Shown here piece after piece: positions 17,426-26,024 of a stretch of 64,000 nt of DNA. The translations under genes were made by a program, and so were the position numbers. Within the stretch, counting starts at the first letter, position 1. Every line of letters starts with the position of its first letter. The notes under the pieces are model-generated. The model saw nothing but the letters and a program-made list of their open reading frames with translations. It made no database searches and was not told where the DNA came from. The stretch lies in NCBI GenBank assembly GCA_964397565.1, contig CAYNJC010000020.1:15507-79506 (forward strand), read 5' to 3'. The DNA comes from JAPLST01 sp964397565. GTDB lineage: Bacteria > Auribacterota > UBA3054 > JAPLST01.

Positions 17426-20203
17426 ATGTATTATAGACCGCTCATTCGATTTTGTTTGATGCTGCTGCTTGCCGGTTGCGTGCTGGGCAGCGCGCCTGCA
17501 CGTGCTGACATGGCGCTCACCGGCAGTGTGGTGGATGCATTGACCGAGCGGCCGATCGCCGGCGCGCGGGTCTGTGTCATGGGCGAGATGCGCGGCGTGG
17601 CGCAGCATGCCATCACGACGACCGACGCCGCCGGCGCGTTTGTAGCGCCGCTTCCAGCGGCTATCTGCGCTAACGCCGGTGAAACCGGCGCCACATGTGG
17701 AGCCGCTTCCAGCGGTTATCTCGGTGTGCGTGTCGGCATCAGCGCGGCGCGCTATCAGCCGGTGTTGCTCGCGCTCACATCCGCAGTGATGCAGGCGCGC
17801 TTGCTGCGTGCGCGAACGTATGCGGTGCGCGGCATTGTCACGGATGCGTCGAACGCGCCCGTCCACAATGTGCAGGTCGCGTTGATTGCCGACGACCAAG
17901 AATGGCGTGCCACGTGCCGTGCCGGTGACGTCTGGACCGATGCGGCTGGCACATTCGAGGTCGCGCACGTGCCTATGAACGCTGGCCCGCTGTCCTTGCG
18001 GGTGCAGGCGCCGGGCTACACCATTGCCGGTGGCAAGGCACTGCGGGTCAATCCAGAAGACGGCGACGCGTTTTTCACCGTGCGCCTCGGTCGCGGCTGC
18101 CGCGTGTCTGGCCAGGTGACCTGGGACAATGGCGAATATGCCACCAATGCGCGCGTGTGGGTGCGTGCCCTCAAACCGGAGGAAGTCGAGATCAACAATG
18201 AGTTGCTAACGAGCGTGCCGTTTGAGCCGATTGACGGGTGCATTGCCTTCACCGACAACGATGGTACGTTCGAAATCGACAATGTTCCGCCCGGTGTGCG
18301 TTGTACGGTGCATGCGGATGCGCCCGGCGGCATGTCCGACATGCAAGGGCCGTTTACGCCGGTGGATGTGCACAACAGCAAGGACGTGCCGTTGCGTCTT
18401 TCGCGCGGCGCGGCCTGGCTGGCGCTGACACTGACCGATGCCGCCAATACACGCATCACCAACGCGGTTGTGAACATGCTGAAGATGACGGACGAGCACA
18501 GTGGAAACTTCTCCATCATGCCGTCCACGCTGCTGCCGGATCAGCGCGTGCTGTTTGGGCCGATGCCTGCCACCCGCATGAGAAGCATGATCATCGCGGC
18601 GCCCTTGTGCGCGGAGTATCAAGGTGAACTGGCGCTGGAGCCTGGTGCGACGTCGCACATGACCATTGCGCTGTTGCCGGTGCCGACGCGCTATCTGTGC
18701 GCGCGTGATGTGGACACGCAGCACGCGCTGACCAATGCCACGTTTGCCGGACCGCAGCAGGTGACCGTGGACCGCGATGGGGTCGCACGTGTGCCGCTGG
18801 CACGGTCATGCAGTGTGAACGCGAATGCGCCTGGTTACGCGCCCGCCGCAATCTATCTCAATCCTGAAGATCTGGAGTTGACCAACACGGTTTGGCTAGC
18901 CAAGCCGTTCGATCTGACCGTGTATGTCTACAACGCCGACGGCACCACGGCGACTGTCGGGCAGGTTGAATTGAACTGTACCGCGCCGGACGTGAACTAC
19001 CACAACAACACCAAGCAGTTTGGCAAGATGATCGGCCTCGGGGCGAGTGGCGTCGTCCACTTTCGCACCGTGCCATGCTATGCATCGAATGCCACGCTGC
19101 GCTTGCGCAGCAATGCGAGTTACTTACAGCTTGCCAGCCTGGCTGTGGGAAACATTCAGGCGGGCACGCAGCGCATCGTGGCCATGACCAATCCACCGCT
19201 GTGCCGCTTCACCGTGACCATCATTACCGGCGCAAGCAATCAGGTGCAGACGGTGGCATGCATGGTCAAGGAAGCGACCCAAAACTCATGGTCAGGGCAT
19301 GAACTGCGCCGCATTACGCAGACAAGCACCTTCTCAGTCTGGCTGATGGACGTGGCGCCCACCGGCACGCACATGTTCACGATAAGGTTTGGCAATGGCA
19401 CGAGCATGCGTACGAATGTCACCGTCGCGCTCGCCACACGCGACATTCGGCTTGCGCCGCAATTCAAAACGTTCGTCCCTTTGCGCGTGATTCTTCGTCG
19501 GAACGGCAAGCCTGTCACGGCCAATGATGTGAATGTCTATGCGCTCAGCCAGGACAAGCGCGAGTACTGCAGCGGCACGCGCACGGCCAATGGCGAGTAC
19601 GTGTGTAATGATGTGGACCCGGACACCCGCTACGATGTGCATGTGGGATTGGCAACGACCTCGATTGTGTGCACAGCCATTGCGCCGCGCACCGCGCCAT
19701 GGTATGTGGACGTGCCACCATTGTACACCGTGCGTGGCGTGGCCGAGTGCCCGGCCCAGCCAGGAATGCGGATAACCATCTATGCTGGTGGAAGTTCGCG
19801 CGGCTATCCTGCCGGTCGCTTCAGTATAGCGAATGTGCCACCCGGGACGTTTCCGGTGACGGTGGGCGTCGCCGGTCACAGCGCGACGACCTTTCCCGTC
19901 ACGGTCACCGATCACGATCTGGATCTGGGCACGATCCGCTTGACTGCCACTGGGTCGTCCATCATCACCGGGCGCATCCTCGGCGGCAGCGACAAACAGC
20001 GCCGCGTACTATGGCAAAACGGATTGGATGTTGCTGGAACTATGACTGCCGTGGCGGCGGATGGCACCTTCCGCACGCCGCCGCTAACCCGCGGCGCACC
20101 CGTAGCGCTGATGCTGGTGACGGGTGCTAATAGCTGGACGAACTTCGGGAAGATTCTGCTGACCAACGAGGTCATGGATCTTGGCGATGTGCGCATCGAG
20201 TGA
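17426..20203 (+). CDS. Large lipoprotein with carboxypeptidase-regulatory-like repeats, copy 2
   Basis: 925 residues, paralogue of the gene at 13719 with the same domain order from lipobox (LLAGC, Cys18) to the closing VITGRILGG and GDVRIE block. The first 300 bp or so (about 17530-17830) are nearly identical at nucleotide level to copy 1, including the hairpin insert (17639-17724), while the middle has diverged strongly. This is the pattern expected from duplication followed by local gene conversion. The ATG is preceded by a TATACT -10 at 17386-17391. Probable role: surface or periplasmic beta-sandwich protein; no enzymatic motif seen. Confidence 0.75.
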   Translation: MYYRPLIRFCLMLLLAGCVLGSAPARADMALTGSVVDALTERPIAGARVCVMGEMRGVAQHAITTTDAAGAFVAPLPAAICANAGETGATCGAASSGYLGVRVGISAARYQPVLLALTSAVMQARLLRARTYAVRGIVTDASNAPVHNVQVALIADDQEWRATCRAGDVWTDAAGTFEVAHVPMNAGPLSLRVQAPGYTIAGGKALRVNPEDGDAFFTVRLGRGCRVSGQVTWDNGEYATNARVWVRALKPEEVEINNELLTSVPFEPIDGCIAFTDNDGTFEIDNVPPGVRCTVHADAPGGMSDMQGPFTPVDVHNSKDVPLRLSRGAAWLALTLTDAANTRITNAVVNMLKMTDEHSGNFSIMPSTLLPDQRVLFGPMPATRMRSMIIAAPLCAEYQGELALEPGATSHMTIALLPVPTRYLCARDVDTQHALTNATFAGPQQVTVDRDGVARVPLARSCSVNANAPGYAPAAIYLNPEDLELTNTVWLAKPFDLTVYVYNADGTTATVGQVELNCTAPDVNYHNNTKQFGKMIGLGASGVVHFRTVPCYASNATLRLRSNASYLQLASLAVGNIQAGTQRIVAMTNPPLCRFTVTIITGASNQVQTVACMVKEATQNSWSGHELRRITQTSTFSVWLMDVAPTGTHMFTIRFGNGTSMRTNVTVALATRDIRLAPQFKTFVPLRVILRRNGKPVTANDVNVYALSQDKREYCSGTRTANGEYVCNDVDPDTRYDVHVGLATTSIVCTAIAPRTAPWYVDVPPLYTVRGVAECPAQPGMRITIYAGGSSRGYPAGRFSIANVPPGTFPVTVGVAGHSATTFPVTVTDHDLDLGTIRLTATGSSIITGRILGGSDKQRRVLWQNGLDVAGTMTAVAADGTFRTPPLTRGAPVALMLVTGANSWTNFGKILLTNEVMDLGDVRIE
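17639..17724 (+). repeat. In-frame hairpin repeat inside the lipoprotein gene, copy 2
   Basis: Same three-hairpin segment as 13930-14015, differing by about one base. It shows that the insertion predates duplication or was spread by conversion. Confidence 0.75.
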
Positions 20204-20396
20204 GCGCCGGCACATAGAACACAACGGCTGCCAAGGAGTCTCCGACTCCCATGATCCGTTCGCGGCGAACGAAGTGCCACAAAACCATGCGCGCCGAAGG
20301 GTTGTTCGCAACCCAACGGGAGTATGAAACTTCCACCACGAAGCGCCAACCGGCTCGTCCCGCGGATCGAGTTGCCGGATCTGTGTGCCTGCGCGC
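20204..20396. other. Intergenic region with hairpins
   Basis: No gene seen. It contains short palindromes including GGAGTCTCCGACTCC near 20233 and a TTCGCGGCGAACGAA-type hairpin at 20263-20277 followed by CAAAACCAT, a motif shared with hairpins at 29997-30052 and 33231-33262. Confidence 0.5.
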
Positions 20397-20425
20397 TTGA
20401 CGTGCACGCGCCGGATCGCTACAAT
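20397..20425 (+). promoter_or_regulatory. Promoter of xylA
   Basis: TTGACG (20397-20402), 17 bp, TACAAT (20420-20425). It predicts a leader of about 38 nt before the xylA start. Confidence 0.75.
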
Positions 20426-20469
20426 AGCCGCATTGGTTTCAGGCATTATCATGTATCAAGGAGCCGCGT

Positions 20470-21780
20470 ATGAAGCAGTTTTTTCCGACGGTCAAGCAGA
20501 TCCGTTATGAAGGGCCGGAGTCCGACAATCCGCTTGCCTTTCGACACTATAATCCCGACCAGACCATCTTGGGCAAGAGCATGGCCGAGCATCTGCGCTT
20601 CGCCGTCTGCTATTGGCACACCTTCAAAGGCGCCGGCGCCGATATGTTCGGCGCGCCAACAATCGTGCGCGACTATGCCACCGCCAAGAATCCCCTGCGC
20701 GCGGCCGAAGTAACCCTGCGCGCCGCGTTCGAGTTTTTCACCAAGGTGGGCGTGAATTACTGGTGCTTTCACGATCGCGACATCGCGCCGGAAGGCGCCA
20801 CGTTGGCCGAGACCAATGCGCGCTTGGATAAAATAGTGGACGTGGCCGAGAAGCTGCAGAACGACACCGGCGTCGGCTTGCTGTGGGGCACCACCAACGC
20901 CTTCTCGCATCCGCGCTTCATGGCCGGCGCGGCGACCAACCCGTCGCCGGCGGTCTTTGCCTATGCCGCCAGCCAGGTGAAAAAGGCGATGGAAATCACG
21001 CAGCGGCTGAACGGCCAGGGCTATGTCTTTTGGGGCGGGCGCGAGGGCTATGACACGCTGCTCAACACGGATATGAAGCGCGAATTGCAGCACATGGCGC
21101 GCTTCTTCCACATGGCGGTCGAATACAAGAAAGCACTGGGCTTCAGCGGCGCGTTGTATATCGAGCCCAAGCCGAAAGAACCGACGGCGCATCAGTATGA
21201 TTTTGATGCCGCCACGACCTACGCGTTCCTGCAACAGCATGGCCTCAAGAAGGAAATCAAATTCAACATTGAAGCCAATCATGCGACGCTGGCCGGCCAT
21301 TCGTTCCATCATGAACTGGCCTACGCCATTGCGCATGACCTGCTCGGCTCGGTGGATGCCAATCGCGGCGATTTGCTGCTGGGCTGGGACACGGACCAAT
21401 TCCCGACCAATATTTACGAGACCACCCTGGCGATGTACCAGATTATCAAAGCCGGCGGTTTCACGACTGGCGGCTTGAACTTCGACGCGCATGTGCGCCG
21501 GCAGTCCATTGCGGTGGAAGACCTGTTCTACGCCCACATTGGCGCCATGGACGCGTTCGCGCGCGGATTGAAGAACGCCGCCCGCCTGATCAATGACGGC
21601 GTCCTTGACACCTGCATCGCGCAGCGGTATGTCGGCTGGGATGATGAGCTGGGCGCCGCCATCGAGCGCGGCGCCATGTCGTTTGACAAACTCGAAGCGT
21701 ACACGCACGAGCACGGCGAACCGGCCTTGCAGAGCGGCCGCCAGGAACTGCTCGAAAATATCCTGAACCAGTATATTTGA
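20470..21780 (+). CDS. xylA: Xylose isomerase
   Basis: Interconverts D-xylose and D-xylulose (also D-glucose and D-fructose) in the cytoplasm, requiring divalent metal. 436 residues is the normal length of class II enzymes. Signatures in order are WCFHDRDIAPEG (catalytic His), LWGTTNAFSHPRFM, GREGYDTLLNTD, the metal-binding EPKPKEPTAHQYDFD, NIEANHATLAGHSFHHE and GWDTDQFPTN. AAGGAG precedes the ATG. No xylulokinase or transporter is adjacent, so it stands alone between a lipoprotein gene and pseudopilin-like genes. A degenerate copy of its 3' end is present at 25888-25935. Confidence 0.97.
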   Translation: MKQFFPTVKQIRYEGPESDNPLAFRHYNPDQTILGKSMAEHLRFAVCYWHTFKGAGADMFGAPTIVRDYATAKNPLRAAEVTLRAAFEFFTKVGVNYWCFHDRDIAPEGATLAETNARLDKIVDVAEKLQNDTGVGLLWGTTNAFSHPRFMAGAATNPSPAVFAYAASQVKKAMEITQRLNGQGYVFWGGREGYDTLLNTDMKRELQHMARFFHMAVEYKKALGFSGALYIEPKPKEPTAHQYDFDAATTYAFLQQHGLKKEIKFNIEANHATLAGHSFHHELAYAIAHDLLGSVDANRGDLLLGWDTDQFPTNIYETTLAMYQIIKAGGFTTGGLNFDAHVRRQSIAVEDLFYAHIGAMDAFARGLKNAARLINDGVLDTCIAQRYVGWDDELGAAIERGAMSFDKLEAYTHEHGEPALQSGRQELLENILNQYI

Positions 21781-21809
21781 ATTCGTTCGCCACGAACGAA
21801 TGTATTGCA
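21780..21809. repeat. Hairpin after xylA, absent from the duplicated copy
   Basis: ATTCGTTCG, loop CCA, CGAACGAAT is a perfect 9-bp stem directly after the xylA stop; it could act as a transcription end. Compared with the scar at 25888-25985 it is an extra 28 bp, so it looks like an insertion. Confidence 0.65.
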
Positions 21810-21873
21810 TGAGACGGCACACTGTGCGCTAGTGCCATTGTTGACTGTGCTGTTCACCGGATGAGATACTGTT

Positions 21874-24800
21874 ATGCATAAGTCCAACAGAACTGGATCG
21901 GCCGTTGCGGGCGTCGCGCTCATAACGGTCCTGGCCGTTTTGACCATTTTGGGATTGCTGGCGGCCGCGTTTGCGATTTTCACCACGACCGACACAATGA
22001 CCAGTCGCACCAGTGTTGCGCGCGTCACGGCCGACATGATGTGTGCGGCCGGCTTGAACCATGCCCTGTCGGCGCTGTGGGCCGACAGCATGGAGCAGCC
22101 GGCCTGGGATGACCCGCAAGAAAATTGGCGCCAGACCTTCATGCCCGTGTCGCATTCAGCGGATGATGCCGCCGACATTGACGGCCTGCCCGGGCTGAAC
22201 CCGAACGAAGCGAAGGAAGATGGCCGTTGGGTGTACGTGACCGGCGCGAACGGCAAGATTGTCGGCCGCTATGCCGTCCAGCTTGACGATGAGTGCAGCA
22301 AGATCAACATCAACACGGCCGCGGCGATTGGCGCGCGCGGGCAGAACATGGGCGTGGGACCGTTTGAGTTGCTGTTGAGTGACGGGCGCGGGCGCGGGTT
22401 GCCGCTCTCGCTGGCGTATTGCATCAATGCGCTCAAGTATCGTTACGGGCGTGATCTCGCGCCGGGCAAGCGCGGCGCGGATGACAACCTGACCGAGTCC
22501 ACCTACGGCAATGACGAAATTGACAATGATGCCGACGGCGTTGTGGACGAATTGGGCGAAGGCATTGACGAGCCCGAGGAGTATTCGAGTGTGCGCCCGG
22601 TCTGGGATGACCGCGTGTTTTCCTCGGCGGACGAGCTGCTGGACAAATGCGACACGGGCGGGCACGTGACGTCCGCGACCGGGCGACGCATGCTGCAGCG
22701 CTATGCCACGATCTACGGCCGCAGCCGCGAGACGTTTTACGACGAACGCGCGCACACGTGGCGCCGGCAGGTCAATCTGAATGTTGCCGCGCGCGATCAG
22801 ATGCGCAGCCTGATGAATCGTGCCAATGCGGACACGCGCTTTGAGAGCAGCAGCCGCAACATGTCGATTCTAGTCGCCAACGTGATGGACTATCGCGACG
22901 AGAACAACGTCTTGACAACGGCCGGCAGCGAATACGGCGTCGAGGCCGTCTGCTTCAATGAAGTGATGGCTTACGACAGCAGTTTCTTTCAGGAAACAGA
23001 CTACGGTGGCTGGGGTGACATGACGGTGCTCAGCTTCAACAGATTTTACGGCGCGGACAAGTGGGGCGGTGGCATGAACTCGCTCAACCGCTGGAGAGTG
23101 GGCACGGTCACCGTGCTGGGCGGTGAGCTATACAACGTGGAACTAGTGCCGCCGCAGCGCAAAGGCCCCTATTACAATGAGTTCATTGAATGTGAAACTT
23201 CGATTGGCGGTTGGCCCGCAAACTTGTGGCGCGGCGGCAAGAACGGCAAACCCGGCTCGGCGTGGATCGGCAAGGGGGCCGCTGCGGTGGAATATGAAGT
23301 TGACTCCAATCCGGCCGGCAGAAAGGAAGTGGTTGTGCGGGTGCGTCCCAATCAAGTGAACGTCTTGACCAACGCGGACATCAAGACGATCTGCCTGTTG
23401 AACGGCTGGCAACAGCACGGGGCGATGTTCTGCGATCAGCCGGAGAACACCGAAATGTTCTGTTTTCAGGTGCCCAATCCGAGTTTCCCGGCGATTGACG
23501 CCTGGGGCGACATGTTCAAGCTGGACTACAAGTCGAAACGCTACTATTACAAAGCGATCAACGCTAATCATTGCTTCGCCTACCTCGGCCCGTCGCGCAT
23601 CCGTGAAATGGACATGGATGGCGACCCCAGCAGCTACAGCGTTGAGGAGGAGTTGAAAGCCAAGGATGGCACCTACCGGCTGCAATATGAATATAAGAAA
23701 GGCCAGTCCGTGCGCCAGACACGCCTGGGCTACATTCCGGTGGTGCTGACCTCGTCCGCGCGCTGCCGCACCAGCGATCCAGCACTGCCGCAGAACTACT
23801 GCAATTTCAGCGATTCCATGTATTTTATCCGCCCGGACGTGGTCGAGTTAATCAACATATCCGATCGCCCGATTAGCTTGCGCAATTGGCGGGTGGTGGT
23901 CAATACCGGGATCGAGGCCAACCAGCTGGCGGTGATTGATATGGCGCGCTATTACAAACGTGGCAAGGGCCAGTATGACGATCCCAACCCCTGCATTCCG
24001 CCCAACGGCTACTTCTATCTGACCAACAACCGCGAATTATTTGGAGTGGACTATTGTGACGGCAATCACGAGTACGGCAACAATATGAAAGAGCAGAATC
24101 CCGTCTTTGAATTGCCGGATCGCGAGTGGGGTATTTCCTACAACATCACCCGCGTGGCGGACAATGGGAATGTGTACGTTGATGGTGCGAATTGGCAGAA
24201 AGACCAGATGATGGGCGAAATGGTTGAATATGAAGTGGATCGCAAATCCACGGCGCAACGCGATGTGCCCAATGGCCAGATGAAAATTGTCTTCGGCAAC
24301 GGCCGCAATTATGTGCTCGTCAGTCATCCCCTCGACAGCGGGTTGAAGGCGGGTGATCGCATTCGCCTGCGCGGCTTGCCGCGGCAGGGCGGCTTTGTTT
24401 CATTCACGCTGCGCGATGAATACGGACAAGTCACTGCGCGTACCACGGAATACGGCTCGCTCACGCTGAAGGAAATCGGCAGCTCCACCGAAAAATTCGA
24501 CCCGACCCACTATACTTGGGTCAAATCGCCGCAGCCGACGATCAGCGGCGATCCGCTCAAGTCGCGCAACAATGCGCTGAAGATGGGCACGCAGGTGCCG
24601 GCGCATGTCAAGGACAATCGCTTTGTCTCCGTCGGTGAGATCCAGAACGTGCGCAAAGCATCCGACTGGGAAAACATCGGCATGAGTGGCCGCGGCAAGG
24701 CGTCGGTTGCCACGCTCAAGGCGATTGCCAAATATTTCACGGTCGCCGGCATTCGCCTCGATCCAGAAGAGCAGGGCGCGCACCGCCGCGGCTGGAAGCC

Positions 24801-25875
24801 GGCCTTTGGCACCGCCGAGACGCGCGGCGTTGGCAATACCTTCCGCACCAGCTGCGCGTGGGAACCGGGCATTTGGGGCGGGCAAACCTTGCGGATCATG
24901 TCCGGCCCGCTCAATGGCGAAAAATATTTCATCACCAACAGCACGCAGAGAGGCCTGACGGTTGCGGGCTATTCCACCCAGGGCGACAAGCTACTGCAGG
25001 TTGTGCCGGGTGACCGCTTCAGTGTCGGGCCAGGCTACTCCACGCCGATGTTCTACTGCCGCCAGAATGGCGAGGCGGGGGTGTGGGAATGGCAGAACAA
25101 AGGCATCGAGCCGATGTCCTATGGCCTTTACCTCGCGGGCTTGAGTGACGCGATCAACACGACCGAGTTTCTCGAGGAAAATCACAATGCCGATCTGCGC
25201 GTCGAAGTCTTCAATTTCAACACGGAGACGTTCGAGCAAGTGCCGCTGGCACGGGACAACTACAGCGTTTCTGCGGCGGATGATGTCTATCACATGGTGC
25301 GCAGCCGTACACGCCTGCAATATGACAAGGGCGACAATGTGTACTGCGGCATGGTGCACCCCGAGCACATATCTGCCAACGGTGGCATCCGTGTGCGCAT
25401 CACGCCCAGTGGCTTGGGCGACAAGCTGGGCAGTGGCTTCGCCTGGTTTGATTATGCCGTGTTGACGCCCGGCGGCACGTTAGGCAAGCTCAACATCAAT
25501 ACGGCCTCGGAACGTGTCCTGGCCGCCATGCCGCGCATCACGCCGGAACTGGCACGCAACATTGCCCGCGGGATGGACGCCGTCGGCCGCCCGACATTGA
25601 AGCCCTTCCGGAACATCACCGACATTCTAGACGTGCGCGGCATGACGCCGGATGTGTTCAGTGCCGTGGCCAATCTGATCACAACCCGCAGTGACCAATT
25701 CCGCGTCCAAGTCGTCGCGCAGGCCTTGGAATGCAGCGCGCCCGACGGCAGCTATGATCCGCAGCGTGGTGATCGGGTGATCGCCCAAACCCACAATGAT
25801 ATGGTTGTTGATCGCGGTCAGTTGACGGACGACAATCCCGCCAACAACGCCTTCGTGTTCCTGCCCAGCAAGTAA
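21874..25875 (+). CDS. Giant GspK-like pseudopilin protein with lamin-tail-like domain, copy 1
   Basis: 1,333 residues. The N-terminus (GVALITVLAVLTILGLLAAAF, in two parts about 13-33) matches the hydrophobic segment of type II secretion minor pseudopilin GspK. The C-terminus has a helix-hairpin-helix-like block (KLNINTASERVLAAMPRITP, then DILDVRGMTPDVFSAVANLI), also GspK-like. GspK proteins are normally near 300 residues, so this is more than four times larger. In the middle are an acidic calcium-loop-like run (NDEIDNDADGVVDELGEG, near 210) and a lamin-tail-domain-like strand set (VELINISDRPISLRNWRVVV, near 660). Probably a secreted or pilus-tip adhesin-like protein; inference only. Possibly leaderless: TTGACT and GATACT lie at 21840-21868, just before the ATG. 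Confidence 0.7.
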   Translation: MHKSNRTGSAVAGVALITVLAVLTILGLLAAAFAIFTTTDTMTSRTSVARVTADMMCAAGLNHALSALWADSMEQPAWDDPQENWRQTFMPVSHSADDAADIDGLPGLNPNEAKEDGRWVYVTGANGKIVGRYAVQLDDECSKININTAAAIGARGQNMGVGPFELLLSDGRGRGLPLSLAYCINALKYRYGRDLAPGKRGADDNLTESTYGNDEIDNDADGVVDELGEGIDEPEEYSSVRPVWDDRVFSSADELLDKCDTGGHVTSATGRRMLQRYATIYGRSRETFYDERAHTWRRQVNLNVAARDQMRSLMNRANADTRFESSSRNMSILVANVMDYRDENNVLTTAGSEYGVEAVCFNEVMAYDSSFFQETDYGGWGDMTVLSFNRFYGADKWGGGMNSLNRWRVGTVTVLGGELYNVELVPPQRKGPYYNEFIECETSIGGWPANLWRGGKNGKPGSAWIGKGAAAVEYEVDSNPAGRKEVVVRVRPNQVNVLTNADIKTICLLNGWQQHGAMFCDQPENTEMFCFQVPNPSFPAIDAWGDMFKLDYKSKRYYYKAINANHCFAYLGPSRIREMDMDGDPSSYSVEEELKAKDGTYRLQYEYKKGQSVRQTRLGYIPVVLTSSARCRTSDPALPQNYCNFSDSMYFIRPDVVELINISDRPISLRNWRVVVNTGIEANQLAVIDMARYYKRGKGQYDDPNPCIPPNGYFYLTNNRELFGVDYCDGNHEYGNNMKEQNPVFELPDREWGISYNITRVADNGNVYVDGANWQKDQMMGEMVEYEVDRKSTAQRDVPNGQMKIVFGNGRNYVLVSHPLDSGLKAGDRIRLRGLPRQGGFVSFTLRDEYGQVTARTTEYGSLTLKEIGSSTEKFDPTHYTWVKSPQPTISGDPLKSRNNALKMGTQVPAHVKDNRFVSVGEIQNVRKASDWENIGMSGRGKASVATLKAIAKYFTVAGIRLDPEEQGAHRRGWKPAFGTAETRGVGNTFRTSCAWEPGIWGGQTLRIMSGPLNGEKYFITNSTQRGLTVAGYSTQGDKLLQVVPGDRFSVGPGYSTPMFYCRQNGEAGVWEWQNKGIEPMSYGLYLAGLSDAINTTEFLEENHNADLRVEVFNFNTETFEQVPLARDNYSVSAADDVYHMVRSRTRLQYDKGDNVYCGMVHPEHISANGGIRVRITPSGLGDKLGSGFAWFDYAVLTPGGTLGKLNINTASERVLAAMPRITPELARNIARGMDAVGRPTLKPFRNITDILDVRGMTPDVFSAVANLITTRSDQFRVQVVAQALECSAPDGSYDPQRGDRVIAQTHNDMVVDRGQLTDDNPANNAFVFLPSK

Positions 25876-25887
25876 GCGCACCCACCC

Positions 25888-25960
25888 GCACACGGCGAAC
25901 CGGCCTTGCCAAACGGCCGCCAGGAACTGCGCTAAAACACTCTGCGCCAGCGCTTGAATG
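25888..25960 (+). pseudogene. Remnant of the xylA 3' end, scar of tandem duplication
   Basis: CACGGCGAACCGGCCTTGC and CGGCCGCCAGGAACTGC, separated by a few changed bases, match 21711-21752 at the end of xylA. The similarity continues past the xylA stop into its downstream spacer. The copy is out of frame and carries several substitutions. It shows that the duplicated unit began inside xylA and ended after the first GspK-like gene. Confidence 0.8.
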
Positions 25961-25982
25961 AAACGGCATATTGTGGTATACT
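25954..25982 (+). promoter_or_regulatory. Promoter of GspK-like copy 2
   Basis: TTGAAT (25954-25959), 17 bp, TATACT (25977-25982). The leader would be about 36 nt. The same stretch upstream of copy 1 has been altered, so the two copies have different promoters. Confidence 0.65.
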
Positions 25983-26024
25983 ATAAGAAGTAAGAACAGG
26001 TTGTTCACCGGATGAGATATTGTT

